Notes: generated by a model from the sequence alone, not told the origin. Positions 45,848 to 58,326 are shown, counted from the stretch's first letter. The stretch: DNA of 64,000 nucleotides from Rhipidocladum racemiflorum (GCA_036346355.1 CM070584.1:28056039-28120038); one strand, 5' to 3'. Translations and numbers: made by a program.

Positions 45848-48158
45848 TGTCGGACCTCGGAATAACACATCCGAAATCCTCTGTGTATTCTGTACTAGTC
45901 CAAGAAATGCTAGTACACACAGTAGAAATGAAACCATAGCATATCCATCGTGCTTTATTAATAATAAATACTCAAGGTTACACATTAAATGGCGTGTGGG
46001 CCAATAAACAACTTAAATAAAAGCAGCGGAACCGAAGAATGGAAGATAGGGCCCAATTAATTTGCCACTGGCAATCGACTGGGGACGCGGTCTAGTCCAA
46101 CTGGTTTTCACTATCGTGGTACTCCTCCTCTGAAGCAGCAGATTAAGCAAGGGTGAGTACAAACGTACTCAACAAATCACACCGAAAAATGCGATATAAT
46201 GCACAAGCAACAAAGGAAGGTTATATGGTTCATTTTAGCATAAAGCAGTAATTTTTTAAAATTTCTAAGTAATTTCAAATGGCATAATTTTAAGAACATT
46301 TACAATAGTAAGTCTCAACACAGGAATCACTCCTGTACTTTTTCAAACATTTCCCATGATGGACTCACTCCATCCCAACATCATTCTTGTAAACCAATTT
46401 TTTTTTTAAACACCAAAGTCTAATCTAAGAATGGCTTGCTCGGCATGCCCATAACCGCGGGCACGGCTAATCGATTAGTTTTACACTCTCTAGAGGTTGT
46501 ACAACTTTACCCACAAGACATGATATATCTCTTGCGTCAGTACACTTCCTTTGGTGAACGACAGAGAAAAATCATGACAAGGCCTCTATAAAAACTCATA
46601 CATGTAGTCATACCCGCTAAGGTTTCACCGCTGAAAGAATAAATCTATTCAGAAGCCCCCTCTTGCACCAGAGTGGCAGCCTCACGCTTTCACCACACCA
46701 CTACCTCCAATTGGCATGACTGTTCATGATATGATTTAATACGGCTAGCCAGGTCTGTCCCATTCCAGAACTTGTGTTAGTACGGTGAAGCTTTACATAC
46801 AGCGAAACTCATACCGGTCCTTAATTGACTAGGCGAGACTTTACACTAACCTAGTTCCACACCACTATCCAACCATTTCTCGCCCGGTCTAAATCACATT
46901 TCATTTTTAACCATACCATATCCACATTGCCACTAACATTAATCATCATAAGTTTCCATTTAAACATGACATCATTTTGGCATAAAGTTCCCCAAAACTT
47001 CCTAAGTTCAGTTCTAAGCATGTCTAAGCAATGTCTAAATATTACCATAGTCATAGTTTATATTTTTCCTAAGGTTACAAGGGTATCGGAATTTAAATGT
47101 CAAAGGTGGCATACCAATTTTTGGATTTAGCTATCATTTAAAACTAGGCCAGAAATTAATGTCTACAACAAATAAGCATGCAATAATTTAAATTCAACAT
47201 ACGAGTTCACAAACTAGGAGCAACATGGTCAAAGGGGGTGGGACTTGCCTAGTTCCACGAGTTGCTGCTCGAATTCGTCGCTCGGAAACTCTTCGGACTC
47301 TTCGTAATCTACGCGCGAAAAACAACCAAATTCAAATAAAATCTAAATAAATTCAAATAAATTCAAATTGAATTTCAAACTAGCACTAAACTAAAATTTA
47401 AGATTTTAAATGAATTTAGGAAGAAAAACAGAGCCAAACGGAGTTCAAACGGGCTCCCGGAAGTTTATAAACGATTAAAACGGAATTTCTGGAATTTTTG
47501 AATTATTTTTATAAAAAAACCGAATTATTGCATATTGCTGACGTCAGCGCCCAAAATCCAGTTTTTGAATTATTTTTAAAAGAAAACCCGCTTTATGACA
47601 TCAATCATAAAGGATTTTTGAAAACCCTTTTTTTCCTTTTTATTTAAACTGACAGGTGGGGCCTGGGGCCCGTGGACCAAGTCCACGCGTGGCCGTCTTG
47701 TTGGCGAGGCACGGCTCTGGCGCGCAGCTGTGGCGGCGCGTGGCGAGGCTCGGCCGAGTCGGAGCCAGCGAGGAGGCGGTGGGCGCACCGGTGGCGGCGG
47801 GAAGGGGCGGAGTTGGTGGCAGTGACGGCGAAGCTGGAGAGGAGGCCGAGGCGGCTGGTGACGGGGCGGCTCTAGCTCGGGGCACAGCCGGAGCTCGGGG
47901 AGATGGCGGTGGGGCGGCCTTGGCTCGGGCGGCGGCCGGAGCGGGGGGAGGAGGCGGCGTGGCTGCGAGGAGGGGAGAGGGCACGGAGAGGGAGAGGGAG
48001 GGGCACGAGTAGAGGAGGGTCCGGGGTTTTATAGGGCGGGCGCGGCGCGGCCGGGCCGAACGGCGCCGAAGCGGGCGGCGCGAAAAGGGCGGCGGCGCGC
48101 GAAGGGCAGAGGGCCGTTGGGCGGCGGCGCGCGGGAGGACGAGGAGCAAGGCGTCACA
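45848..48158 (-). mobile_element. Solo LTR of a second gypsy family (2,311 bp)
   Basis: It starts TGTCGGACCTCGG at 45848 and ends GGCGTCACA at 48158, flanked by a perfect duplication ACCAT (45843-45847 and 48159-48163). Its start and internal order (CTCTGTGTATTCTG, GGGTGAGTAC, TCGCCGC-rich end) parallel the larger gypsy LTRs but it is clearly a different family. The GC-rich end (47640-48150) holds long open frames on both strands that are composition artefacts. Confidence 0.9.
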
Positions 48159-48163
48159 ACCAT

Positions 48164-48931
48164 CTATTCTCATCGGTGATCTGATTGGCATTAGGCTTGA
48201 AGGTATTTTGGGCACAGTTATTGCGAGTTAGTCATCTGGCTCTGATAAGGTTATATCAAGAGATTGGGTGTTTATTCCGTTGTCCTTGTTTTCTACTACT
48301 TTCTTCACTCCTCTTTCTCCAACCACCTAGCTAGATTGGTGACGAAAGTTGTTGGGGAAAAGGGCCATCAAAATGATTAGGCCTAAAATGGACCAAAGCA
48401 AAGTTAGCCCAGTTGGCTGTATGCATCTCCGGATGTATTCCATTATCTAAAAAAAGCAAAGTTAGCCCAGTATACTATACGAGTCACCCGATGTGTATGA
48501 GCATTTTTTCTTAGTACTACATCCTTGACGTTAATATTTGTGCATGATAGAAGCCTGCATGACGATGTTCTGGTGCTAATTGATCCACCAAAGCGATATT
48601 CTTACCATTGTTTCTTGTATTGTTCTTTACATATTTTTTCGTGTCGTTGGCACACTTGTTCCATGTCTGTGTGCATTTATTGTGTATTATTGTGTATCGT
48701 GGAAGACGGATTTCTACTTTTTTTTTCTCTGTCATTCTAGGTTTGCCAATATCATCGCTAATTCCCTTCTTATTTTTCATGGTATGAATAACCGATTTTA
48801 AAAGACTAACAGAATCAACAATTTCTTGCACGTAATATGAATTTCAAATATAATTAGGTGATTTTTTGTTATATAGCGATTGTAACATGCACCTTACGTA
48901 ATTCCATTAATTGTGCGATGCAGTTGTTATA
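48164..48931. other. No supported gene
   Basis: The left 60 bp reads, when joined across the solo LTR, as a short open segment ending GIRLEGILGTVIAS, which may be an old exon. The rest is AT-rich with no recognisable feature. Confidence 0.3.
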
Positions 48932-49346
48932 GGCCCTGGTTGGGGAGCTATGCTTCAGCTATGAGCCTAAAGCTCCCCTAAACAACCCAGCTGCAAAGCA
49001 GCTGCACAATTAAGCCACAGGTGAAGCACCCCTAAAAGCTACAGCTGATAGGGGGTGTTTTTCAGCCGTGGCTTCGCTTGACCACCTCGCCGCTCGCTCT
49101 GCCTCCCTTCTTGCCCTATCATCTCCCTACCCGGTCGCCTCCTCGACTCCCTCCAGCTCGGGCGCCGCCTCCCCAACTCCCTCCTCACTCGGGTCCACTC
49201 AGTTGCCTCTCAAATCCTACAGCTGCAGTAGCCAGTTTGCCAAACGATATATCAAGAAAAGTCACAGTCACCAGCTACATCTGCTTTACAGCCCATCAGG
49301 TCAAAAACAGCTTTTCAGCCCAGCTCCAGCCCCTCCAAACAGTCCC
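48932..49346. mobile_element. Tourist-like MITE, 415 bp
   Basis: The left end GGCCCTGGTTGGGGAGCT is mirrored by AGCTCCAGCCCCTCCAAACAG near the right end, with additional inverted CAGCTGCA/TGCAGCTG words inside. ATA flanks both sides (48929-48931 and 49347-49349), a 3-bp duplication. The interior includes a CT-rich stretch. Confidence 0.65.
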
Positions 49347-49349
49347 ATA

Positions 49350-49900
49350 GTCAACAAGTGGTAGTCTACACAGGAAGCAATAACATTTATATCATTAACC
49401 ACTCGAATCTTTAAACATATATACGGTCTAGTTTTGCTCTTATGTATATGGCTTATCTGCGTGTCATGTTATTAGCTAGTTAGTCATCCTCCAAGCCTGT
49501 AGTATAGTATGGCCGCTCATTAGTAATAACAACTGCATTTGCAGTATAGTTGGTTAATACACTTGTCTTTAAATTAACTACGTCGAAGTGTATTGCATTT
49601 TTTTTCTTTAACCGTAGACAAGATTGGCTAAATATTGTATAATTATCTTCTCGACAACAGACAAGGGACTTGCATATTGCCAAAACAGTATAAGACATTG
49701 GATTTTATGCAGGTTTTTGTAGGTAAGAACCTTTCAAATGATTAGAATATTTTTATTTCCAAATTATTATGATGTGAAACTAATGTTTTGTACTCTTTAT
49801 CTGTCACTAATGACATCTTAATCTTTTCAGGCGCTTCATATTTGCTTAGTAGAGCTTTTAACTTCCACTTTGCACTTACAAATAAAAACTAATGTTTTGT
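49350..49900. other. No recognisable feature
   Basis: AT-rich, with no ORF worth calling. Homology to uS17 copy 1 begins abruptly at 49901 (ACCCTCGCAC), which marks the left edge of the duplicated block. Confidence 0.4.
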
Positions 49901-50287
49901 ACCCTCGCACACTGCCTCCGCAGTTCTCTTCTCCGCTTCCCCCCATCCCCGGAACCGCCGCCTCCAATCCTCCTTTCCTTCTCTCCCCGCACTTCGCAGG
50001 AGCCTTCGGAGGCTCGAGGAGAGCAAGGCCGGGAGCTCCCGAGCAGAAGCAGCCGCAAGCGCCGACCCCCAACCCCGGCTGGAGGACAAAAGAGAAAGAT
50101 TTGCCACACGAGGAACCCATCAGGTTGCCTCCTATTTATATACGTGAGAGGATAAGTACATGGGCAGGAATATCTCCTGATTACAACAGAATTGCTATAA
50201 TTAAGCACCTTCTATACATAGCCAGCGTATCTGCTATAGCATCCCGTCCTAGTCGCTATCTAGGATATTTTACATTCCCCCTCAATC

Positions 50288-51097
50288 TCAACCGGTAGCC
50301 ACTAGGTTGAGATTGCGTTTGAAGCGATTGAGCATTTGTTTTGTAATTGGTTTAGTGAATGCATCAACCACTTGATCAGCAGAAGAGACAAAACGAACTT
50401 CAAGGGCACCAAGTGCAACCTTTTCTCTCACAAAGTGAAAATCGACCTCAATGTGTTTTGTACGAGCATGAAACACCGGATTGGCTGTGAGATAAGTTGC
50501 ACCTAAGTTATCACACCATAGAACAGGGGGTCGTGACTGTGAAACTCTCAACTCTCGCAATAATGACTGGATCCATGTGACTTCAGCCGTACCATTTGCG
50601 AGAGCCTTGTATTCTGCTTCGGTGCTTGATCGAGATACCGTAGGCTGTTTCCGAGCACTCCAAGAGATAAGGTTCGGCCCTAAGAATACTGCAAAACCGC
50701 CAGTCGATCGACGATCATCTGAACAACCAACCCAGTTAGCATCGGTAAACACACTAAGTAGGAAAGATGATGACTTCCGGAAACTTAGTCCAGTATTGAG
50801 GGTTCCCTTGGTATATCGCAATATTCTCTTTACTGCCCCCTAGTGCACATCAGTAGGCTTGGATAAGAACTGACAGACCTTGTTGACCGCGAAAGAGATA
50901 TCTGGTCGTGTCAAAGTGAGATACTGCAAGCCTCCAACAATGCTTCTATACTTGAAAGCATCATCATCACTGAGTGCTTGGCCAAGTCCACTGGAAAACT
51001 TTTCAATGACTACCATTGGCGTAGAGACAGGCTTACAATTCTCCATACATGCGCGATGAATCAAATCAGTGGCATACTTATGCTGAGTGAGTGTCAT
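50288..51097 (-). pseudogene. Copia pol: end of RT and RNase H
   Basis: The frame 50840-51097 has HKYATDLIHRACMENCKP, YRSIVGGLQYLTLTRPDISF and FLSKPTDVH, then one TAG (about 50841) in place of a codon, after which 50288-50821 continues in frame with LRYTKGTLNTGLSF, VFTDANWVGCSDDRRSTGG, SRSSTEAEYKALANGTAE and LWCDNLGATYL. The catalytic acidic residues of RNase H are visible. It ends VDAFTKPITKQMLNRFK just before the PPT. Confidence 0.92.
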
Positions 51098-52375
51098 TCC
51101 CCTGAATTGTAAGCAGCCTCAAGCCCAAGAAAATAGTGCAAGCGACCGAGATCTTTTACAGGGAATTCAACAGAAAGCCGACGAATGAGAGTATCAACTG
51201 CACTGGAGGAGGAACCAACAATGATAATATCATCAACATAAACCAGCATATAAATGGTGACACCATCGTGGTGAAGCATGAAAAGAGATGTGTCCGCCTT
51301 GGAGGAAACAAAGCCCAACTGATGAAGCTTATCACTCAAACGAGAATGCCAAGCTCTTGGAGACTGCTTAAGACCATATATGGCTTTGTTGAGTTTACAC
51401 ACAAGGTGCGGACGTTGATGATCCTCAAAACCAGGTGGCTGATGCATGTAAACATCTTCGTTGAGAAGACCATGCAAAAATGCATTACTGATATCCACCT
51501 GACGCAGATGCCATCCACGAGCCATTGCAAAAGATAATACAAGACGAACTGTTGCTGGTTTGATAACTGGACTAAAAGTATCTGAGTAATCAATACCATA
51601 GCGCTGTGTGAACCTGCGAGCAACCAGCCTGGCTTTGTGTTTATCCAGAGAGCCATCTGCCTTGTGTTTGGTCTTAAAAACCCATTTACAACTAACAATA
51701 TTAGTGCCAGGAGGTCGTGGCACAAGACTCCAGGTCTGGTTCTGTTGCAAGGCACGAAATTCCGCCTCCATAGCCTCTCGCCATGCCGGATTTGCAAGAG
51801 CAATACGATGAGATGTAAGTTCTGCAAAGAAGGCCCGGCGTGAAGGATCATAGCGGACAGTACCATCGGTGAGTCGTCGAGGCCGCAAAACATTGTTGCG
51901 CAGACAAGTGACCATTGGATGCACCTTCTCGGGAGCAGAAGACGGAACAGATTCTGAACCCGGAGATGGCGACACAGGTGCTGGAGAAACAGCTATGCCG
52001 GTCTTGGGATCCATCGTCGAGGCTGAGATGGGAAGGGCCTGATCCATTTCAGGCGCTTGATGAGCCAAAATCGGTCCAGGTGAAGCGTCGATGGTGGAAG
52101 GATCACTACTCGGCACACTTGGAGAGGTGGCACCAAGATCAAGACCATGTACTCCATGCATGTCCCTCGGACTGATACCGATCGGAGCTGCAGCTGCATC
52201 AACATAGTAAGTAGGTAGCAACGACAGGTTGTAATTGCGCACATGAGCATTCTGCACAACTGGCTCGGACATTGGAAAAGAGACTAGAGTAGTGAGAGGA
52301 TAAATTTGGAGAGGCTCCAGAAGCAAACGGAAAAAATTCTTTCATCAAAGATTACATCACAGGAAATGTAAATTC
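51094..52375 (-). pseudogene. Copia pol: reverse transcriptase
   Basis: 410 open codons: a Pro/Ser-rich linker, then WREAMEAEFRALQQNQTWSL, SCKWVFKTKHKADGSLDKHK, VDISNAFLHGLLNEDVYM, IYGLKQSPRAWH and the active site YVDDIIIVGSSS, ending VKDLGRLHYFLGLE. Single-base frameshifts separate it from the gag-integrase frame (about 52375) and from the RT C-terminal part (about 51100). Confidence 0.92.
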
Positions 52376-54552
52376 GTCCTGTAGACTTTATGATAAGGAC
52401 TGTATCCTAGGAAAGTACACATTTTGGATCGAAACTCTAATTTTCTAGAGTTATATTTCCGAAGACTGGGCCAGCATGCGCATCTAAAAATGCGAAGGAA
52501 GGAGTAATCAGGTGAAATGTTCAAGAGGCGAGTCATAGGTGTCATGTTCTGAAGAATCTTGCTAGGCATGCGGTTAATGAGATAACATGCTGTAAGAAAA
52601 GCTTCATCCCAGTAACGAACTGGAAGAGAGGAGTGAGCTAGTAGAGCAAGACCAGTCTCAACCAAATGTCGATGTTTGCGCTCGGCAATTCCATTTTGCT
52701 GGGATGTGTGGGGACAGGAAATGCGATGAGAGATGCCAGTGCGCTGAAAATAACGATGAAGTCTATGGTATTCACCGCCCCAATCGGATTGAACAGCACG
52801 AATTTTGGTGTTGAGAAGACGCTCAACATGATTTTGGAAGACATAGAACACTTGCTCTACATCGGATTTATGTTTGAGGAGATATATCCATGTGAGTCGA
52901 CTGAAGTCATCAACAAAACTAATATAAAATTTAAAACCACCTGAAGATGTAAGAGCAGGACCCCAAATATCAGTATGAATGAGTTCAAGCGGTTTGGTGG
53001 TTACACGAGTAGAAACATTGTAGGGCAACTGATGACTTTTAGCGCGCTGGCATGCATCACACACAGAAGACTCGGTTTGAGAGACACATGGGAGTTTATT
53101 GGACTGAACAATAGACTTGACGACATTATGTGATGGGTGACCTAGGCGTCGATGCCATTGACTCGACGTGAGCTTGACTCCTGAACACGCTTGGCGACCT
53201 AAAGTTGATGAAGATGACCGGCGGATAGGGAAAGGATAGAGTCCACCAAGGCTTCTACCTTGTAGAAGGATTTTCTTCGTTGTTCGGTCCTTGACAAAGA
53301 AAGAATGAGGATGAAACTCGATAAACACATTATTATCGGAAACAAGACGATGTACAGACAAAAGATGTTTATGGATTTGTGGTACGTGGAGGATATTTTT
53401 AAGCGCTAACGAAGAGTCAGAAAGTTTAGAATGCCCAGTATGCAGAATTTGCAAACCTGCGCCGTTAGCTACTTGCACTTGATCCTTTCCGTTGTAGCGC
53501 TCATGGATGGTCAGATGATCAAGATCGCCTGTAAGATGATCGGTAGCTCCCGTGTCAAAGTACCAGTTAGCATCGCTGTCGGAGCCATGAGTAGTAGCTG
53601 AGTTGCCGGCGTGATGCTCCTCAGCTTGATATGCATGATTAAAGCGGTTGCGGCATCGCAACGCTTCATGCCCATATATACCGCACACCTGGCACCTGGG
53701 TCGATAACGGCTGCCTCCGCGACCACGGCCGCGTCCTCGAGGCTGTCCTCCACCGCGGCCGCCACCACGATTGTTATTGCCCTCGCGACGGCCACTGTTG
53801 TTGTTGTTGGCTGGGTTGTTGTTGTAGCGAACAGCATTGTTGGCAGAGGAAACGAATTCGCCCGCATGTGTATGAAGTTCCTGCCGCGCCTCATACGTCA
53901 GGAGCATAGCATAAAAATTAGTAAGAGTCACAGGAGCGTTGAAAACAGTAAGCGACGCCATGAGAGCGTCGTACTCTGGCCCTAGGCCAGCCATGATGTA
54001 TCCAATTATCTCATCATCAGCCAAAGGGTGACCAATAGTTGCCATAGTATCGGCAAGACTCTTCATCTTCTGGAAATACTCAGTGATGGAGCTATCCTTC
54101 TTCATCGTCGATAGCTGGGTACGAACGTTGATGACGCTCGCTCGACTTTGAGCCGAGAACATCGCATGAAGAGTTGTCCAAGCCTGGGCAGCCGTCGTGA
54201 TGCCCATCATCTGACCAAGGACGTCCTCAGTCATGGATGAGTTGAGGATGCCGGGAACCGTCTGATCTTGACGATACCAGGTGAGATACGCTGGATTCAC
54301 CAACTGACAGGCAGTATCGCCGGTGCCCTCGGTGATCAATCGTTCTGGAGCAACGATAGATCCGTCCAGATAGCCAAAGTAGTTGGCACCGGAGAGAATC
54401 GGCACAACCTGCGCCTTCCACAACAAAAAAATTGTGCGGGTAAGTCGAACGTTGATGGCTCCGCTGATGGAAGAAGCAGCAGGCATGGTGGCTGCGGAAG
54501 TGGAGATGATAGCGCTGGTGTTTTGCGAGAGAGGAAGACTACTGGAGGCCAT
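52357..54552 (-). pseudogene. Copia gag-protease-integrase, 731 open codons
   Basis: ATG at 54552. Gag (residues 1-230) has FLLWKAQVVPILSGANYFGY, TTLHAMFSAQSRASV and SITEYFQKMKSLADTM; a Gly/Arg/Asn-rich linker leads to the knuckle CQVCGIYGHEALRC. The protease site is WYFDTGATDHLTGDL. The GAG-pre-integrase motif WHRRLGHPSHNVV precedes integrase with HTDIWGPALTSSGG, FVDDFSRLTWIYLL, VQSDWGGEYHRL and CPHTSQQNGIAERKHRH. Open throughout, so this half is intact; a frameshift just after its conserved end separates it from RT. Confidence 0.93.
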
Positions 54553-55379
54553 GGTGGTAGATGGGATCGAGAGATGATGTTAATCTCAGGCTCTGATACC
54601 AACAAAAGAGAAAGATTTGCCACACGAGCAACCCATCAGGTTGCCTCCTATTTATATACGTGAGAGGATAAGTACATGGGCAGGAATATCTCCTGATTAC
54701 AACAGAATTACTATAATTAAGCACCTTCTATACATAGCCAGCGTATCTGCTATAGCATCCCGTCCTAGTCGCTATCTAGGATATTTTACAGGAGGCACCC
54801 TACTCTCTTTGTCATTTGTTGGTCAATCCCCCATCAGCGGGAGCCAATTTCGCCGGCGAAGATGAAGCCAGTGGCGGCGGGATCGTGGCGTCGAACAAGA
54901 TGCAGAAGTCATTGGTGGACCACCTCTTTCATCACAAGATGTACAACCGCTACGTCAAGCGCACCTCCAAGTTCATGGCGCACGATGAGGTCCCCTCGCT
55001 TCGTCCTAATCACATTTTATTGTGAATTGTGATGCTTTAAATGTTTCAATTTTGTATCACACCTCATGCAAAGCGACCAAACCAGCATAAAATCACACAA
55101 AAAAAAAAAAAAAAAATCAAAATATCTAGTTAGTTGTGATCCACGCCATACAATGGTTCTAATTTTGGTTGTTTCAACGGAAATTGAAGGTGGAGTTGGC
55201 CCCGCTCTAAAAGATGATGGGGTACGGCCTTTCGACATCTAGAGCACTGAAATTTATTATTTGAACAGTGGGCTTAGACTGCAAAGCTAAACATTTACAG
55301 AAGTAACAAGTACACGACCACTAGCATTAGTGTTCTGCTATTACTGCCTTACTAGTGGTGAACCGTGAACGCGCTTTTG

Positions 55380-55906
55380 TCAAACCAAATGTTTCACCAT
55401 AAATTACTGCTTAATACTGCATAAGACTTCCATCAGCCATCTAATCAGGTGACAGCACACATACACAACAACAATAATCTGCATCCACAACAACAGTACT
55501 ATGTCTCAACTAATGTAAACGACAAAAACAATAATCAGGTGACCGCACACGTGCGCAGCGTAACTGGATCGACTCCTTGTCGGGCGACCAGCCACCATGA
55601 TTTGATCTTCTCATCTTAAGGCAAAAAGGACAGTACAGCTTCAGGTATCAGCACCTGTAATGTCTGAAACTAAAGAGTTGAACATGTGTGAGAAAGCATC
55701 CTTCCGAAATGGGAACTAAAGAGTTGAACATGTGTGAGAAAGCATCCTTCCGAAATGGGAAAAAGAGATTGTATACTTAGTGGAAAAAAGTAAGAGGCTA
55801 AATGTTTCTTTGCCAGAAAAAGATTGAATGATTTGTAATTTGGTGATAATGATTAATACCTTTCTTTCATTATGTTGAGAAACACGGTGTCCTGAAGATA
55901 AAGATT
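55380..55906. other. 3' flank of the resistance gene, with a 46-bp direct duplication
   Basis: No gene. A 46-bp segment starting AACTAAAGAGTTGAACATG at 55668 is repeated exactly in tandem at 55714 and ends near 55759. The minus-strand resistance gene ends at 55907, so this is its 3' untranslated or flanking region. Confidence 0.7.
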
Positions 55907-57926
55907 TCAATCCTCATCGGTGCCACTCTGTTCCCTGCTCACTTCCTCGTCAGTATCACTCTCTTCTACGACTTCTCCAGTAACATAAACTCTGGGATGG
56001 TTGGAATGGATGTTTGCTTCGTTCCTAACAGCAACAGCAGCAGCCTTGGTTTCAGAATATTCAGCACCCTCCTTGTAAAGCCAAACTTGTGCTTCTCTGA
56101 GACGCGGGAGATGCCCAATGCCTAAATAGAAGCCATGGGATTTTGCCATTGCCACGTGGAATGTCAGATAAAACTTCTCAAGCTTTGGCATAGCCCCTTC
56201 ATTGAACAAAAGGTATGCTCCACCCTCCTCTTCGTGGCAAGAGAGAACAAACTCTTTCAGACTTGGGAATCCAATGCCTTGGATTGTAAGCCGTTCTTTT
56301 GGATCTAGTTTCAGCCATAACTCCAAATAGAGTAGGGTTGGGAGCTCCCCGAGTGCGTGCAGATCCTCGTCTCTTAACTCGCAAAAATTGATATTCAGGT
56401 AAACCAGGTTGGTGAGACCTGACTGAATCCACTTTGGAACTTTCGGGAAATAGTATCTAGCGCTCATGTCAAACCTTTGGAGGGAATGTGGCAAAGGGGA
56501 CCAATCATATAACAAATGAAGAAAATTACCACCACTCCATTGATGGATTCTCAAAGACCGGAGTTTGCAGCTGGCTAGCTTACATAATGCAGCGAATAGC
56601 ATATCATCGTGTCTCTTGTGGTTGCTGGGATCTATGATACCCAACGTTATTTGGAGCTCCCGCAAACTGGTCAGTTCTCCTAGCTCTTCCACTGCAGCTG
56701 TTGAGCTTTTGTAGATACCAATCCCTGACAGTACTTGCAGGTTCGTCATATTCCCAATCCCATCAGGCATCTTAATGCCACCATAATCATGTCCGAGTAG
56801 ATGCAATAGTTTTGTCAGTCGGAAGAATCCAGTGGGCAGCTCTGCTATCCTTGTGAAACGTAGGTCCAGGGTCTCCAAGTATTCTAGTTTCACAATTCCT
56901 GCCGGTAGGTCTGATATCCACGTGCTCCTAACGCTCAAGTACTTTAGCTGGAATAATTTGTCTATACTTTCGAAATCATACTCCTCCAAACCCTCACAAC
57001 TTTCAAAATCCAATACTCGTAGTGCTTCAAACTGAACAAGACGAGGCATCCATTTGATGCTACGAAAGCAGGTTAGAGATCGAGCATGGCGTAGATCTGT
57101 GTTCGCTAGCATAGCTGCAAGTTGCCGGTCAGTGTACTGTATGGATAATCGTCGGACAGAACTATTCGGATTTGGTATAACAGTTTGACCTCCTAGCACA
57201 GTGATGAAATTCTCTTCGGTTGCCTTTGAGATGATAAGTTCAAGCATCATGTCGTGGACGCGGCATGCACGAGCCCTTCCATCATAGCGAATGTCCACTG
57301 GTTGGACCATGCTCTTGTTGATCAACTCATAAAAGTAGCTCTCGGCAACTTCTTGATGGTTCTGTCCACGCTCTTCAGAGATGAAGCCTTCCGCTATCCA
57401 TCGCCTGACTAACATGTTTCTCTCAATCTCATAATCCTCTGGAAATGTACTTAAATACAACAAACAAGTCTTGAGATAATGTGGAAGGTCACTGTAGCTA
57501 AGGGAAAGGATGCTTTTCATTCCTTCTAGGTTTTGGTTCTTCTCTAATGCAAAACCAACTGACCTTTTCACCTTCTCCCACTCCTCCTTGACAACTGGCC
57601 TATTTGCCAATAAACCAGATATGCTAATAATTGCCAATGGTAAACCTCCACATTTTTTTAGGATTTCATTCGAAACTTCTCTTAGCATATCAGCGCAGCA
57701 TTGCTCATCACCAAAAATTCTTCCAAAAAATAATCTTTTTGAGTGAAAATCACTTAGAGGTTCCATTTCGTAGATGCGGTCATCACCACCCGAACAACAT
57801 GAGTTTGCTACGTCAAAAATGCGTGTAGTAGCTATAATTCTGCTAGAACAATTATTCTCTGGAAAAGCACACTTGACAACGTCCCAAACCGGTATAGACC
57901 ATATATCATCGATGATGATGAGATAC
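55907..57926 (-). CDS. CNL-type NBS-LRR disease resistance protein, 3' exon (5' part not found)
   Basis: The minus-strand exon runs from a splice acceptor TTCCAATAG|GTATCTC at 57926 to TGA at 55907. Numbering from the ORF's first Met at 57955 (its first ten residues are intron-derived), it begins with kinase-2 YLIIIDDIWS (11-20), then RNBS-B SRIIATTRI (38-46), GLPLA (104-108), RNBS-D CLLYLSTFPEDYEIE (164-178) and the VHD variant of MHD (233-235). Leucine-rich repeats follow from about 260 to 640 and an acidic tail ends the protein. The RT/RG split codon at the intron is common in grass CNLs, so upstream exons should carry the coiled coil and P-loop. None is visible up to 64000 on this strand. 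The LRR exon itself is fully open. Either the 5' exons lie beyond the window behind transposon-filled introns or the gene is truncated. Such proteins are intracellular receptors for pathogen effectors. Confidence 0.88.
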
Positions 57927-58326
57927 CTATTGGAAATATATAAATAATGTAACAATTATGTTGAAGAAATACATATAGCCAGAAAAGGATGAGGAAACCA
58001 AAGCAATGTCAAAATTTTATTATATTACGAGGTCAAGACGCTGAGAATGGATATCAAACGGGATGTATGCATTCGCAAATAATTCTACCCTTGTTTTGCA
58101 TTTGAAAGATTTGACATTTTACATACCAACAATATATAACTGATCGATAAGTTTTATTTTATTCTACATTTAACTAAGGAGCAGAGGGTGTCATTGCAAT
58201 GTTGTTGTATCAAAGGCGTCGTTTCATTCTCCGGCAAACATGATAATTAATTGTTGCCTAGACCCTGGAGTCATAGTGTGAAATACTGATGTTTTTAGGA
58301 AGAAGACGCGTGCAAACACAGGCGAG
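57927..58326 (-). other. Intron or upstream flank of the NLR gene
   Basis: No coding sequence. Pyrimidine-poor, AT-rich sequence precedes the acceptor. The copia element at 58332 is inserted beyond it. Confidence 0.5.

Larger units (their letters stand above)
50086..54790 (-). mobile_element. Young full-length copia element (4,705 bp)
   Basis: The 189-bp LTRs at 50086-50274 and 54602-54790 differ at only two positions. A perfect duplication GGAGG lies at 50081-50085 and 54791-54795. A PBS (GGCTCTGATACCA at 54589-54601 on the plus strand) and a PPT (TTCCCCCTC at 50275) are in place. uS17 copy 1 keeps the uninterrupted site CTGGAGGCACC, proving the insertion. Coding order is gag, protease, integrase, RT, RNase H. 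LTR and gag type suggest the Ale/Retrofit lineage, which is inference. Confidence 0.95.
49901..55380 (+). pseudogene. uS17-like locus, copy 2, split by a copia element and lacking exon 2
   Basis: Leader homology to copy 1 runs from 49901 to 50085 and resumes at 54791 after the copia element. Exon 1 (to about 54990) again encodes ASNKMQKS, DHLFHHKMYNRYVKRTSKF and AHDE with the same donor context. It shares with copy 1 the one-base offset of the upstream ATG (54861) and has lost several codons between MQKS and DHLF. After GTGATGCTTT at about 55038 the sequence jumps to ATGTTTCAATTTT, matching copy 1 at 40401, so about 2.1 kb with most of intron 1 and exon 2 is deleted. It cannot make a complete uS17. 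Confidence 0.78.

Noticed and set aside
47640..48215. 191-codon minus-strand frame and overlapping plus-strand frames
   Set aside because: Ala/Pro/Arg-rich product of the GC-rich end of the solo LTR; it runs across the LTR boundary at 48158.
51136..51893. Plus-strand and alternative minus-strand frames within copia pol
   Set aside because: Shadow frames of the reverse transcriptase on the minus strand.
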